A stretch of DNA of 64,000 nucleotides from Proluteimonas luteida. Its GTDB lineage: Bacteria > Pseudomonadota > Gammaproteobacteria > Xanthomonadales > Xanthomonadaceae. Position numbers and translations under genes: made by a program. How positions within the stretch are numbered: position 1 is the first letter of the stretch; each line of letters starts with the position of its first letter. The stretch spans positions 1-64,000 of the forward strand of contig NZ_JAIWPT010000002.1 of assembly GCF_021191695.1 (NCBI RefSeq). Reading direction: 5' to 3'. Below are positions 35,460 through 43,002 of this stretch, piece after piece. The notes below the pieces were generated by a model. That model was not told the DNA's origin. It did not search any database and saw only the letters and a list, made by a program, of their open reading frames with translations.

Positions 35460-36445
35460 CGGCGCGCCGACTCCGCGTGCTCGGCGCTGTCGCGCCGCAA
35501 TGCGCCGAGCAGCGCCTGCATGTCGGCCGGCAGCGGCGCGGTGCAACGCACCGGCTCGCCGCTCACGGGATGGCGGAACTCCAGCGTCTCGGCGTGCAGC
35601 GCCTGGCGGCGGAAACCGCGCAGCGCGGCGACCAGTTCCTCCGACGCGCCCTTGGGCAGCTTCAGCGCGCCGCCGTACAGCGGGTCGCCGAGGATCGGGT
35701 GCCGCAGGTGGGCCATGTGCACGCGGATCTGGTGGGTGCGGCCGGTCTCGAGCCGGCATTCGAGCGCGGTGTGCGCGCGGAAGCGCTCGCGCAGCCGGTA
35801 GTGGGTGACCGCGTCGCGGCCGTCCTCGCGCACCGCCATGCGCAGGCGGTCGCGCGGATGGCGGTCGATCGGTGCGTCGGCGGTGCCGCCCGACACCAGC
35901 GCGCCGACCACGACCGCGACGTACTGCCGGTGCACGTCGCGCGCCGACAGCTGCGCGACCAGCGCATTGTGCGCCTCCAGCGTGCGCGCCACGACCATGA
36001 CCCCGGAGGTGTCCTTGTCCAGCCGGTGGACGATGCCCGCGCGCGGCAGCGTCGCCAGCGCCGGATCCCGGAACAGCAGCGCGTTGACCAGCGTCCCGTC
36101 GGGATTGCCGGCGCCCGGGTGCACCACCAGGCCGGCCGGCTTGTCGATGACGAACACCGACTCGTCCTCGTACAGGACCGACAACGGGATGTCCTGCGGC
36201 TCGGCTTCGGTCTGGGTATCGAGCACGACGTTGAGCTGGACCGTCTCGCCGCCGACCACCGGATCGCGCGGGCGCGGCTGGCGGCCATCGAGCAGCACCT
36301 CGCCGGACCTGATCCAGGACGTCAGCTTCGAGCGCGAGAACTGCGGGAACAGCTCCGCCAGCACCACATCGAAACGGCGCCCCGCCGCGGCATCGGGCAC
36401 GGTCGCGGCGCGGGTGCCGGCAAGGTCGGGGGTGTCATCGCTCAT
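35456..36445 (-). CDS. rluD: 23S rRNA pseudouridine synthase RluD
   Basis: Encodes 329 residues. An S4 RNA-binding domain (about 22-80; [20 protein letters not shown]) is followed by the RluA-type catalytic domain with [19 protein letters not shown], where Asp143 is the catalytic residue, and the family strand [16 protein letters not shown]. RluD modifies 23S rRNA helix 69. The C-terminal 15 residues are charged. It is followed by pgeF with a four-base overlap, and diverges from bamD. This rluD-pgeF/bamD grouping is conserved across gammaproteobacteria, which supports RluD over the paralogue RluC. Confidence 0.95.
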   Translation of the reverse strand: MSDDTPDLAGTRAATVPDAAAGRRFDVVLAELFPQFSRSKLTSWIRSGEVLLDGRQPRPRDPVVGGETVQLNVVLDTQTEAEPQDIPLSVLYEDESVFVIDKPAGLVVHPGAGNPDGTLVNALLFRDPALATLPRAGIVHRLDKDTSGVMVVARTLEAHNALVAQLSARDVHRQYVAVVVGALVSGGTADAPIDRHPRDRLRMAVREDGRDAVTHYRLRERFRAHTALECRLETGRTHQIRVHMAHLRHPILGDPLYGGALKLPKGASEELVAALRGFRRQALHAETLEFRHPVSGEPVRCTAPLPADMQALLGALRRDSAEHAESARR

Positions 36446-36496
36446 TCGGACGGCTCGGATTCAGGCGCGAGGGACCGGGCGACTCGCCCGGACTGG

Positions 36497-36502
36497 TATT
36501 AT
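36497..36502 (+). promoter_or_regulatory. Candidate extended -10 of bamD
   Basis: TGGTATTAT (TATTAT at 36497-36502 with an upstream TG) lies 34 bases before the bamD start in the 90-base gap shared with rluD. No clear -35 is seen. Confidence 0.4.
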
Positions 36503-36535
36503 CGGCCCTTCGTGCCCAGAACGCCCACCGCCCCC

Positions 36536-37393
36536 ATGACCCAACGCCATTCCCTGCCGTGCCGCACCCTGCTTGTGCTGTTGCTGGTCGCCCTGGTCGC
36601 CTCCGGTTGTGCGCGCATGCGGGGCGCCACGCGGGACGATGCCAACGAGGGCGTGCCCGTCGCCGAGCTCTACGAGACCGCGCACGAATCGATGCGCAAG
36701 GGCAACTGGAGCCGCGCGGAGACCACCTTCCGCCGCCTGGTCGCGCAGTATCCCTATGGCCCCTACACCGAGCAGGCGCTGATCGAGTCGGCCTATGCGC
36801 AGTACAAGATGGGCAACAACGACGAGGCCGTGTCGGCGATCGACCGCTTCATCCGCACCTATCCGACCCACAGCAGCATCCCCTACATGTACTACCTGCG
36901 CGGCCTGGCGAACTCCAGCCGCGACACGGTGTTCCTGCAGCGCGTGTGGAGCCTGGACTCCAGCCGCCGCGACCTGGCGTCGCCGAATCAGGCCTACGCC
37001 GACTTCCGCACCGTGACCGACCGGTATCCCAACAGCCGCTACGCCGCCGACGCCCGCCAGCGGATGGTCGCGCTGCGCAACACCTTCGCCCGGCACGAGA
37101 TCGAGACCGGCCTGTACTACCTGCGCCGCGAGGCCTATGTCGCCGCCGCCGAGCGCGCGACCTACCTGCTGGAGACCTACCCGCAGAGCGAGTACCAGAA
37201 CGACGCCGTCGCCCTGCTGGCGACGGCCTATACGCGGCTGGGCAACGAACAGCTGGCCACCGATGCCCGCCGGGTGCTGCAGGAGAACGAGCCCGACCAC
37301 CCGTACCTGGTCGGCAAGTGGCCCAACGAACCATGGCAGATCCGTCGCCTCAACCCGTTCGGCACCGAAAAGACCGCGCTCGACAACCGCTGA
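36536..37393 (+). CDS. bamD: Outer-membrane assembly lipoprotein BamD
   Basis: Encodes 285 residues. The signal peptide ends in the lipobox VASGC with the lipidated cysteine at residue 25. Five TPR-like repeats follow, with the BamD/ComL motifs YETAHESMRKGNWSRAETTF, RRLVAQYPYGPYTEQALIES, YYLRGLANS, RYPNSRYAADARQRMVALRN and YYLRREAYVAAAERATYLLE. BamD is an essential member of the BAM complex that inserts beta-barrels into the outer membrane, held on its inner face by lipid. ATG 36536. A hairpin 26 bases past the stop may end transcription. Confidence 0.96.
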   Translation: MTQRHSLPCRTLLVLLLVALVASGCARMRGATRDDANEGVPVAELYETAHESMRKGNWSRAETTFRRLVAQYPYGPYTEQALIESAYAQYKMGNNDEAVSAIDRFIRTYPTHSSIPYMYYLRGLANSSRDTVFLQRVWSLDSSRRDLASPNQAYADFRTVTDRYPNSRYAADARQRMVALRNTFARHEIETGLYYLRREAYVAAAERATYLLETYPQSEYQNDAVALLATAYTRLGNEQLATDARRVLQENEPDHPYLVGKWPNEPWQIRRLNPFGTEKTALDNR

Positions 37394-37418
37394 TCCGCGC
37401 GTTTCCGCGTAGCGCCGC

Positions 37419-37440
37419 AACGCCGCCCATGGGCGGCGTT
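37419..37440 (+). terminator. Probable terminator of bamD
   Basis: A perfect 9-bp stem AACGCCGCC / GGCGGCGTT with loop CATG begins 26 bases after the bamD stop and is followed by GTCGTTTCC. The U-tract is imperfect. Confidence 0.6.
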
Positions 37441-37484
37441 GTCGTTTCCGGGCCCCGCCCATCCTCTCGGATCGCCCCCGAACC

Positions 37485-37836
37485 GCCAGCACCGGTTCCC
37501 GCATCGTGTCGATCCCCGTGCGTCGGGGGCGTGGCCCCGACCTACGGCATCCCACGCGTTCCGTAGGTCGGGCCGAAGCGCCCGACGCACGCAAGGCCCC
37601 GGACCCGCCAGCACCGGTTCCCGCATCGTGTCGATCCCCACGCGTCGGGGGCGTGGCCCCGACCTACGGCATCCCACGCGTTCCGTAGGTCGGGCCGAAG
37701 CGCCCGACGCACGCAAGGCCCCGGACCCGCCAGCACCGGTTCCCGCATCGTGCCGATCCCCGTGCGTCGGGGGCGTGGCCCCGACCTACGGCATCCCACG
37801 CATTCCGTAGGTCGGGCCGAAGCGCCCGACGCGCGC
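37485..37836. repeat. Tandem array of a 122-bp BIME-like unit, three copies
   Basis: Equivalent positions at 37511, 37633 and 37755 give an exact 122-bp period. Each unit holds two palindromes in opposite orientation (CGTCGGGGGCGTGGCCCCG and GTAGGTCGGGCCGAAGCG) separated by CGGCATCCCACGC, plus the spacer CCGCCAGCACCGGTTCCCGC. Copies differ at only a few bases, so the expansion is recent. The reading frames across it are repeat artefacts. It fills most of the 480-base gap between bamD and the VKOR gene. Confidence 0.92.
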
Positions 37837-37873
37837 GATGCATGGGCGCGTCATCGCAGCCTTCGCACCCGCG

Positions 37874-38788
37874 TCACTTGTCCGCCGCGTCCCAGTCGAA
37901 GCCGGTCAGTTCCGCAAGCCGCGCGGGTTCCAGCACCTCGCTCACCTGCTCGCCGCGGATGACCCAGGTCGGGTAGGCGGTGATGCCGGCGCTGGTGCAC
38001 TCGAAGGCGACCGCGCCGGTACGCCCGTTCGGCGCGCACTCGACATAGGGCAGGCGCTCGGCCGAGGCGCCGAACAGCCGGCTCTGCCGACGACAGTTGG
38101 CGCACCACGAGGCGCCGTAGTACTTCACGCCGCTGTCGTGCAGGTGCGCCACCAGCGCGGTCATGCGCGGCGACTCCGGCCGCTGCGGCAGGCCGGTCGC
38201 CAGCAGGTGCATCGCACCGAGCACGGCGACGACGAGCAGCGCACTGCCGAGCAGCCATGGCTGCCGCGGCACGCCCGGCGCCCCGTTCGGCCGCCGCAGG
38301 CTGACCACCGCGAACAGCGCCGCGATGATCGCAAGCGAGGCCAGGCACCAGACGCAGAACGCCTGCAGCGCGATCGCGCCGGCCAGCGTCAGGTACAGGC
38401 TGACCGCGAGCCCCAGCAGCGACAACCGCCACAGCCGCCGCCAGCGCAGCAGCGCATTGCCCGGCCGCCACGCGACCACCGCCAGCAGCGCGTACAGCGC
38501 GAATCCCCACAGCGCCACAGGCAGGCCGAGGAACGTCGACCACGCACTGCCCTGCACCACGTCGCAGCCGCCACCCTCGGTACAGAACGCGGCCCCCTCC
38601 CCGCGCCAGGCGACCACGGTCAGGTACGCGGTGACCAGCAGGCCGGCCAGCGCGAGCAGGAACGGCCAGCGCTCCGCCGGCCCCTTGCGGCTGGCGACGC
38701 GACCGGGCACGGGCCGGCCGTCGCGCCCGCCCGGCGCCGGGCCCGCAGGTCGTGGTCGGTGCCGCGCGGGTTTCGCTTTCCTTGCCAT
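37874..38788 (-). CDS. Vitamin K epoxide reductase (VKOR) family protein fused to a thioredoxin-like domain
   Basis: Encodes 304 residues. After a basic N-terminus come four to five transmembrane helices of the VKOR fold: the loop cysteines FCTEGGGCDVVQ near 68-74, the conserved Ser in GSAWSTFLGLPVALWG, and the active-site CVWC near 145-148. The C-terminal periplasmic thioredoxin-like domain has KYYGASWCANCRRQ (CxxC near 229) and GITAYPTWVI with the cis-Pro. Such fusions oxidise protein thiols to disulfides with quinone as acceptor, replacing or supplementing DsbA/DsbB. Well-supported family call; the client proteins are unknown. Confidence 0.92.
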   Translation of the reverse strand: MARKAKPARHRPRPAGPAPGGRDGRPVPGRVASRKGPAERWPFLLALAGLLVTAYLTVVAWRGEGAAFCTEGGGCDVVQGSAWSTFLGLPVALWGFALYALLAVVAWRPGNALLRWRRLWRLSLLGLAVSLYLTLAGAIALQAFCVWCLASLAIIAALFAVVSLRRPNGAPGVPRQPWLLGSALLVVAVLGAMHLLATGLPQRPESPRMTALVAHLHDSGVKYYGASWCANCRRQSRLFGASAERLPYVECAPNGRTGAVAFECTSAGITAYPTWVIRGEQVSEVLEPARLAELTGFDWDAADK

Positions 38789-38863
38789 GTCGTGCCTGTG
38801 GTCGTGATGGATCGCCCGCCATCATGCCAAAGCGGGCGCGGCAGGCGTACCGTCCCGGTCGCC

Positions 38864-38889
38864 GTAGGTCGGGGCCACGCCCCCGACGC
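38864..38889. repeat. Single GTAGGTCGGG-family palindrome
   Basis: GTAGGTCGGGGCCACGCCCC followed by CGACGC, in the 167-base gap between nadE and the VKOR gene. Confidence 0.75.
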
Positions 38890-38955
38890 CTCGTGATTCC
38901 GGTGCCGTGCACGTCGACCGCATGAGGCCGGCCCACGCGGGATCAGGCCGACTCG

Positions 38956-40593
38956 TCAGCCCGGATAACGGTTGCTGATCGGGTAGCGGCGCTCGCGCCC
39001 GAAGGCCCGCCGCGAGATCTTCGGTCCCGGCGCGGCCTGGTGACGCTTCCATTCGCTGGTCCGCACCAGCCGCAGCATGCGGTCGACGACCTGCGCGTCG
39101 AAGCCGGCGGCGACGATCTCGTCGCGCGAGGCCTCCTCGTCGACGAAGCGCCGCAGGATCGCGTCGAGCACGTCGTAGGCCGGCAGTGAATCCTGGTCGA
39201 GCTGGTTGGCGCGCAGTTCGGCGGACGGCGGGCGATCGATGACCGCCGGCGGAATCACCGGCGCGCCACCGACCGTGTTGCGCCACTTCGCCAGCCCGAA
39301 GACCTCGGTCTTGTACAGGTCCTTGATCGGCGCGTAGCCGCCGCACATGTCGCCGTAGATCGTCGTGTAGCCGACCGCGTACTCGCTCTTGTTGCCGGTG
39401 GTCAGCAGCAGGCCGCCGTGCTTGTTCGACAGCGCCATCATGATCGCGCCACGCGTGCGCGACTGCAGGTTCTCCTCGGTGGCGTCGACCTCGGTACCGG
39501 CGAAGTCTTCGGCCAGCGCATCGAGAAAGCCCTGGAACGGCGCCTCGATCGGAATGGTCAGCATGCGCACGCCCAGCGCCTGGCACTGCTCGGCGGCGAG
39601 GTCGTTGCTGAGGTTCGCGGTATAGCGCGAGGGCATGCGCACCGCGGTGACGTTGTCCGCGCCCAGCGCATCGACCGCGATCGCCAGCACCACCGACGAG
39701 TCGATGCCGCCCGACAGCCCGACCCAGGTCTTCGAGAACCCGTTCTTGAAGCAGTAGTCGCGCACCCCGCGCACCACCGCGCGCCAGGCCAGCGCGTCCA
39801 TGCTCTCGTCGCCGTCGTCGACCCAGACCAGCGGCGCGAACGCACGCCGCTCGGCGTCGTAGTCGACCACCAGCCACTGGTCGTCGAAGGCGACCGCCGC
39901 CGGATGCACGGTACCGTCGGCATCGGCCACCACCGAGGCGCCGTCGAACACCAGCGCATCCTGGCCGCCGACGACATTGAGATAGGCCAGCGCGACGTGG
40001 TTCTCGCGCGTGCGCTCGGCCAGCAGCGCATCGCGCTGGCGGTGCTTGCCGCGCTCGTAGGGCGAGGCATTGGGCACCAGCACGACCTCCGCGCCGCTGG
40101 CGACGGTATCGTGCAGCGGCTCGGCGAACCACAGGTCCTCGCAGATGATCAGCCCGACCGGAACGCCCTTGACCTCGAACACGCACGATCCGCCGTCGGG
40201 ATCGACATGGAAATAGCGGCGCTCGTCGAACACGTTGTAGTTCGGCAGCTCGCGCTTGCGGTAGGTGCGCTCGACCTTGCCGTCGCGCAGCACGCTGGCC
40301 GAGTTGTACAGCACGCTGCCGGCGGTCTCGGGCCATCCGACGATCGCGACGATGTCCTTGACGTCCTTGGCGACCTGCATCAGCGCGGCCTCGCAGTCGA
40401 CGAGGAACGACGGCCGCATCAGCAGGTCCTCGGGCGGATAGCCGCTGATCGCCAGTTCCGGGAACACGACGATGTCGGCGCCGTACTCGACCTGCGCCTC
40501 CTTGATCATCAGCGCGATGCGCTCGGCATTCGACTCGACCGCCCCGACCGGGAAATCGAACTGGGCAAGGGCGATACGCAGGGTCTGGGTCAT
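38956..40593 (-). CDS. nadE: Glutamine-dependent NAD+ synthetase
   Basis: Encodes 545 residues: an N-terminal nitrilase-fold glutaminase with the triad Glu46 (VFPELAISGYPPEDL), Lys113 (YRKRELPNYNVFDE) and Cys151 (GLIICEDLWF), and a C-terminal synthetase with the ATP-binding LSGGIDSSVVLAIAVDALG near 290. It amidates deamido-NAD using glutamine, the last step of NAD synthesis. The stop of ccdB is only one base before this ATG, so the gene sits as third cistron behind a ccdAB promoter; GGA nine bases upstream of the ATG is the only Shine-Dalgarno, inside ccdB. Confidence 0.96.
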   Translation of the reverse strand: MTQTLRIALAQFDFPVGAVESNAERIALMIKEAQVEYGADIVVFPELAISGYPPEDLLMRPSFLVDCEAALMQVAKDVKDIVAIVGWPETAGSVLYNSASVLRDGKVERTYRKRELPNYNVFDERRYFHVDPDGGSCVFEVKGVPVGLIICEDLWFAEPLHDTVASGAEVVLVPNASPYERGKHRQRDALLAERTRENHVALAYLNVVGGQDALVFDGASVVADADGTVHPAAVAFDDQWLVVDYDAERRAFAPLVWVDDGDESMDALAWRAVVRGVRDYCFKNGFSKTWVGLSGGIDSSVVLAIAVDALGADNVTAVRMPSRYTANLSNDLAAEQCQALGVRMLTIPIEAPFQGFLDALAEDFAGTEVDATEENLQSRTRGAIMMALSNKHGGLLLTTGNKSEYAVGYTTIYGDMCGGYAPIKDLYKTEVFGLAKWRNTVGGAPVIPPAVIDRPPSAELRANQLDQDSLPAYDVLDAILRRFVDEEASRDEIVAAGFDAQVVDRMLRLVRTSEWKRHQAAPGPKISRRAFGRERRYPISNRYPG

Positions 40594-40594
40594 T

Positions 40595-40915
40595 TCAGAT
40601 TCCGGAAATCAGCAGGTCGAGCGCCGCCAGGATGGTCGCGCGCTCGCTGGACAGGTCCGCCTCGCGCGCGCCGAGGTCCGCCACCTCGGTCGCCGCCAGC
40701 AACGGGACGGCAAGTACGTGCGGCCGGCCGTTGACGTCGACGATCGGCGCGAGCGACGAGATCGCCGGCGGCCGGCGGCCGCGGACGACGGCAACCATCG
40801 GCACGACGACCCGGGTGCCGGTTTCCTCGATCAGGTCGCTCTGCACGTTGAGCAGCAGCGGATACAGCGAACGGGTCTGGTCGTTGCGGTTCCGGTAGAC
40901 ACCGAACTGGTGCAT
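40595..40915 (-). CDS. ccdB: CcdB-type toxin
   Basis: Encodes 106 residues that follow CcdB closely: MHQFGVYRNRNDQTRSLYPL, LLNVQSDLIEETGTRVVVPM, and the C-terminal tail ending ALDLLISGI (the F-plasmid toxin ends in Trp-Gly-Ile, which contacts gyrase; here Ser-Gly-Ile). CcdB poisons DNA gyrase. The Trp to Ser change at the third-last position may weaken gyrase poisoning. ATG overlaps the ccdA stop (ATGA), and nadE starts one base past the stop. Chromosomal ccdAB pairs are common; activity needs testing. Confidence 0.9.
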   Translation of the reverse strand: MHQFGVYRNRNDQTRSLYPLLLNVQSDLIEETGTRVVVPMVAVVRGRRPPAISSLAPIVDVNGRPHVLAVPLLAATEVADLGAREADLSSERATILAALDLLISGI

Positions 40916-41175
40916 CAGCGATTCCGGAACATCGGGCTGAACACGCCGTTCTCGGCCACCCAGGCGTTGTAGCCCTCGATCGCCTCACGGTTCTCCTCCA
41001 GCCAGCGCTCGCGCCTGCGCGCCCGCACCTCGGCCTCCAGCGCCTTCTCCAGCGTCGCGGAGAGGTTGATCTGCAGCGCCTTGGCCTCGTCCAGCAACGC
41101 GGCATTGATACTCAGGTTGGCCGGACGCTTGGTGTATCCGGCCTGTTCGTCCCGACCACGCACGGCAGGCTCCAT
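40915..41175 (-). CDS. ccdA: CcdA-type antitoxin
   Basis: Encodes 86 residues. The N-terminal part (KRPANLSINAALLDEAKALQ) is a ribbon-helix-helix DNA-binding domain; the C-terminal part (ERWLEENREAIEGYNAWVAE, then NGVFSPMFRNR) matches the CcdA segment that wraps CcdB. CcdA neutralises the toxin and represses its own operon, consistent with the palindrome lying between the -35 and -10 elements upstream. The predicted leader is very short, about nine bases. Confidence 0.9.
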   Translation of the reverse strand: MEPAVRGRDEQAGYTKRPANLSINAALLDEAKALQINLSATLEKALEAEVRARRRERWLEENREAIEGYNAWVAENGVFSPMFRNR

Positions 41176-41190
41176 GTTGGATGCGCGTCA

Positions 41191-41219
41191 AATATGCGCA
41201 TGCCGATGCGCACTGTCAA
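41191..41219 (-). promoter_or_regulatory. Promoter and operator of ccdAB(-nadE)
   Basis: On the minus strand TTGACA (41219-41214) is followed after exactly 17 bases by CATATT (41196-41191). The spacer contains the perfect palindrome TGCGCAT-CGGC-ATGCGCA (41212-41195), which overlaps the -10, well placed for repression by CcdA. The -35 overlaps the stop codon of the DUF559 gene. Confidence 0.7.
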
Positions 41220-41584
41220 TGTCGTCGTGGAGGAGGCGCGGCAAGCGCGGCGTGGATCGCCTCGAGCACCTGCTCGGTCCGCACCAGCACGTCGTGGTTC
41301 CACAGGCGCAGCATCCTGAAGCCGCGGCGTTCCAGGAAACGGGTGCGGCCAGCGTCGACGCCCGCCGAATGCTGCGACCCGTCGACCTCGACGACCAGGC
41401 GCGCCTCCAGGCTCAGGAAATCCACCACGAACGGCCCGACCGGATGCTGCCGCCGGAACTTCACGCCCATCAGCTGCCGGTTGCGCAGGTGGTACCAGAG
41501 CAGGCGCTCGGCGTCGGTCATCTCTCGCCGCAGACTGCGTGCGAACTGCAGTTTGGCCCGATCGCGCATCCTTGCGCTCCGCAT
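41216..41584 (-). CDS. DUF559 (Vsr-like endonuclease fold) protein
   Basis: Encodes 122 residues. The family pattern is complete: LRREMTDAERLLWYHLRNRQ, LMGVKFRRQHPVGPFVVDFL (catalytic-type Asp), SLEARLVVEVDGSQHS, and GFRMLRLWNHDVLVRTEQVL. DUF559 proteins share the restriction/very-short-patch repair endonuclease fold; their role is largely untested and they are often encoded in variable, repeat-rich regions. It ends inside the ccdAB promoter and begins next to a multi-hairpin repeat element. Confidence 0.85.
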   Translation of the reverse strand: MRSARMRDRAKLQFARSLRREMTDAERLLWYHLRNRQLMGVKFRRQHPVGPFVVDFLSLEARLVVEVDGSQHSAGVDAGRTRFLERRGFRMLRLWNHDVLVRTEQVLEAIHAALAAPPPRRH

Positions 41585-41670
41585 CCGTCCTGCTGCCGAG
41601 ATTGCAGGCGCCGGGCGTGGATGGCTTTCGGAAAACTCCGATATCGCTGTCGTCGATTGCCGCGAACGGC

Positions 41671-41887
41671 GCCCTCACCCCAACCCCTCTCCCGCACGCG
41701 GGAGAGGGGCTTCAAAGCACCCGCTCACTTTCGACGAGCCCCTCTCCCGCGTGCGGGAGAGGGACTTCAAAGCATCCGCCCACTTTTGACGAGCCCCTCT
41801 CCCGCGTGCGGGAGAGGGACTTCAAAGCATCCGCCCACTTTCGGCGAGCCCCTCTCCCGCGTGCGGGAGAGGGGTTGGGGTGAGGGC
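41671..41887. repeat. 217-bp multi-hairpin element with perfect 25-bp terminal inverted repeats
   Basis: The left end (41671-41695) begins GCCCTCACCCCAACCCC and the right end (41863-41887) is its exact reverse complement, ending GGGGTTGGGGTGAGGGC. Between them CCCTCTCCCGC / GCGGGAGAGGG hairpins recur with a 55-bp period (41683, 41738, 41793, 41848), spaced by CTTCAAAGCATCCGCCCACT. Same family as the pgeF insert. It fills the gap between the DUF559 gene and sucD. Confidence 0.92.
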
Positions 41888-41913
41888 CGCCCTTCGCAAA
41901 GCCCCGACAGCAG

Positions 41914-41935
41914 AAGGCCGCCCTGCGGCGGCCTT
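41914..41935 (-). terminator. Possible terminator of sucCD
   Basis: A 9-bp stem AAGGCCGCC / GGCGGCCTT with loop CTGC lies 26 bases past the sucD stop. On the minus strand it is followed by CTGCTGTCG, so no real U-tract is present. Confidence 0.45.
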
Positions 41936-41960
41936 CCGGATCCCACGACAACCGGCTGGA

Positions 41961-42839
41961 TCAGCCGTTCAGGCGCTTGGCGATCGCCGCGCCCAGGTCA
42001 CCCGGCGACTTCACCGTGGTCACGCCCGCCTTCTCCAGCGCGGCGAACTTGCCCTCGGCGGTGCCGGTGCCGCCGGACGCAATCGCGCCCGCATGCCCCA
42101 TGCGCTTGCCCTTCGGGGCGGACGCACCGGCGATGAAGCCGACGACCGGCTTGGTCACGTACTCGGCGATGAACTCGGCCGCTTCCTCCTCGGCGCTGCC
42201 ACCGATCTCGCCGACCAGGATGATGCCCTCGGTCTGCGGATCGTCCTGGAACAGCTTCAGCGCGTCGATGAAGTTGGTGCCGTTGATCGGATCACCACCG
42301 ATGCCGATGCAGGTCGACTGGCCGAGGCCGGCGTCGGTGGTCTGCTTGACCGCCTCGTAGGTCAGCGTGCCCGAGCGCGAGACGATGCCGACCTTGCCCG
42401 GCTTGTGGATGTGGCCCGGCATGATGCCGATCTTGCACTCGCCCGGCGTGATGACGCCCGGGCAGTTCGGCCCGACCAGGACCACGTCCGGGTAGGTGCT
42501 GACGAGCGTCTTCTTGACCCGCAGCATGTCCAGCACCGGGATGCCCTCGGTGATGCAGACGATGACCTTGATGCCGGCATCGGCCGCCTCGAGGATCGCG
42601 TCGGCCGCGAACGGCGGCGGCACGTAGATCACCGACGCGTCGGCGCCGGTCTCGGTGACCGCGTCGTTGACGGTGTTGAAGACCGGCAGGCCGAGATGCT
42701 CGGTGCCGCCCTTGCCCGGGGTCACGCCGCCGACGACCTTGGTGCCGTAGTCGAGCATCTGCTCGGCGTGGAAGGTGCCCTGCTGGCCGGTGAAGCCCTG
42801 CACGATCACCTTGGTGTTCTTGTTGATCAAAACGCTCAT
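41961..42839 (-). CDS. sucD: Succinyl-CoA synthetase alpha subunit
   Basis: Encodes 292 residues. N-terminal CoA-binding domain ([20 protein letters not shown]), then [20 protein letters not shown] and the active-site His in [10 protein letters not shown] near residue 248, which is phosphorylated during conversion of succinyl-CoA to succinate with NTP formation in the TCA cycle. AGGAAA lies six bases before the ATG. The gap to sucC is 163 bases and contains two palindromic repeats, unusually long for this operon. Confidence 0.97.
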   Translation of the reverse strand: MSVLINKNTKVIVQGFTGQQGTFHAEQMLDYGTKVVGGVTPGKGGTEHLGLPVFNTVNDAVTETGADASVIYVPPPFAADAILEAADAGIKVIVCITEGIPVLDMLRVKKTLVSTYPDVVLVGPNCPGVITPGECKIGIMPGHIHKPGKVGIVSRSGTLTYEAVKQTTDAGLGQSTCIGIGGDPINGTNFIDALKLFQDDPQTEGIILVGEIGGSAEEEAAEFIAEYVTKPVVGFIAGASAPKGKRMGHAGAIASGGTGTAEGKFAALEKAGVTTVKSPGDLGAAIAKRLNG

Positions 42840-42858
42840 GAAATTTTCCTGGTCTTGA

Positions 42859-42960
42859 GCCCCTCTCCCGCGTGCGGGAGAGGGGTTGGGGTGAGGGCCG
42901 CTGTTCGAAAAAGCGCCCTCATCCGCCCTTCGGGCACCTTCTCCCGCATGCGGGAGAAGG
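42859..42960. repeat. Two palindromic repeats between sucC and sucD
   Basis: CCCTCTCCCGC-GT-GCGGGAGAGGG with a GTTGGGGTGAGGGC extension (42859-42897) and CGCCCTCATCCGCCC with a CTTCTCCCGC-AT-GCGGGAGAAG hairpin (42914-42960) fill the intercistronic gap. Confidence 0.85.
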
Positions 42961-43002
42961 ACGAGATGTCGAATCGAGCGGCAGCGAACGCCGCAGCGTC
43001 CG

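Noticed and set aside
37485..37836. CRISPR-like regular repeats
   Set aside because: Units are 122 bp, nearly identical along their whole length with no unique spacers, and made of palindromes. No cas genes.
41671..41887. Ordinary intrinsic terminators for sucD
   Set aside because: The hairpins lack U-tracts, recur inside a coding gene elsewhere, and have mobile-element-like ends; a separate stem at 41914 is nearer the stop.
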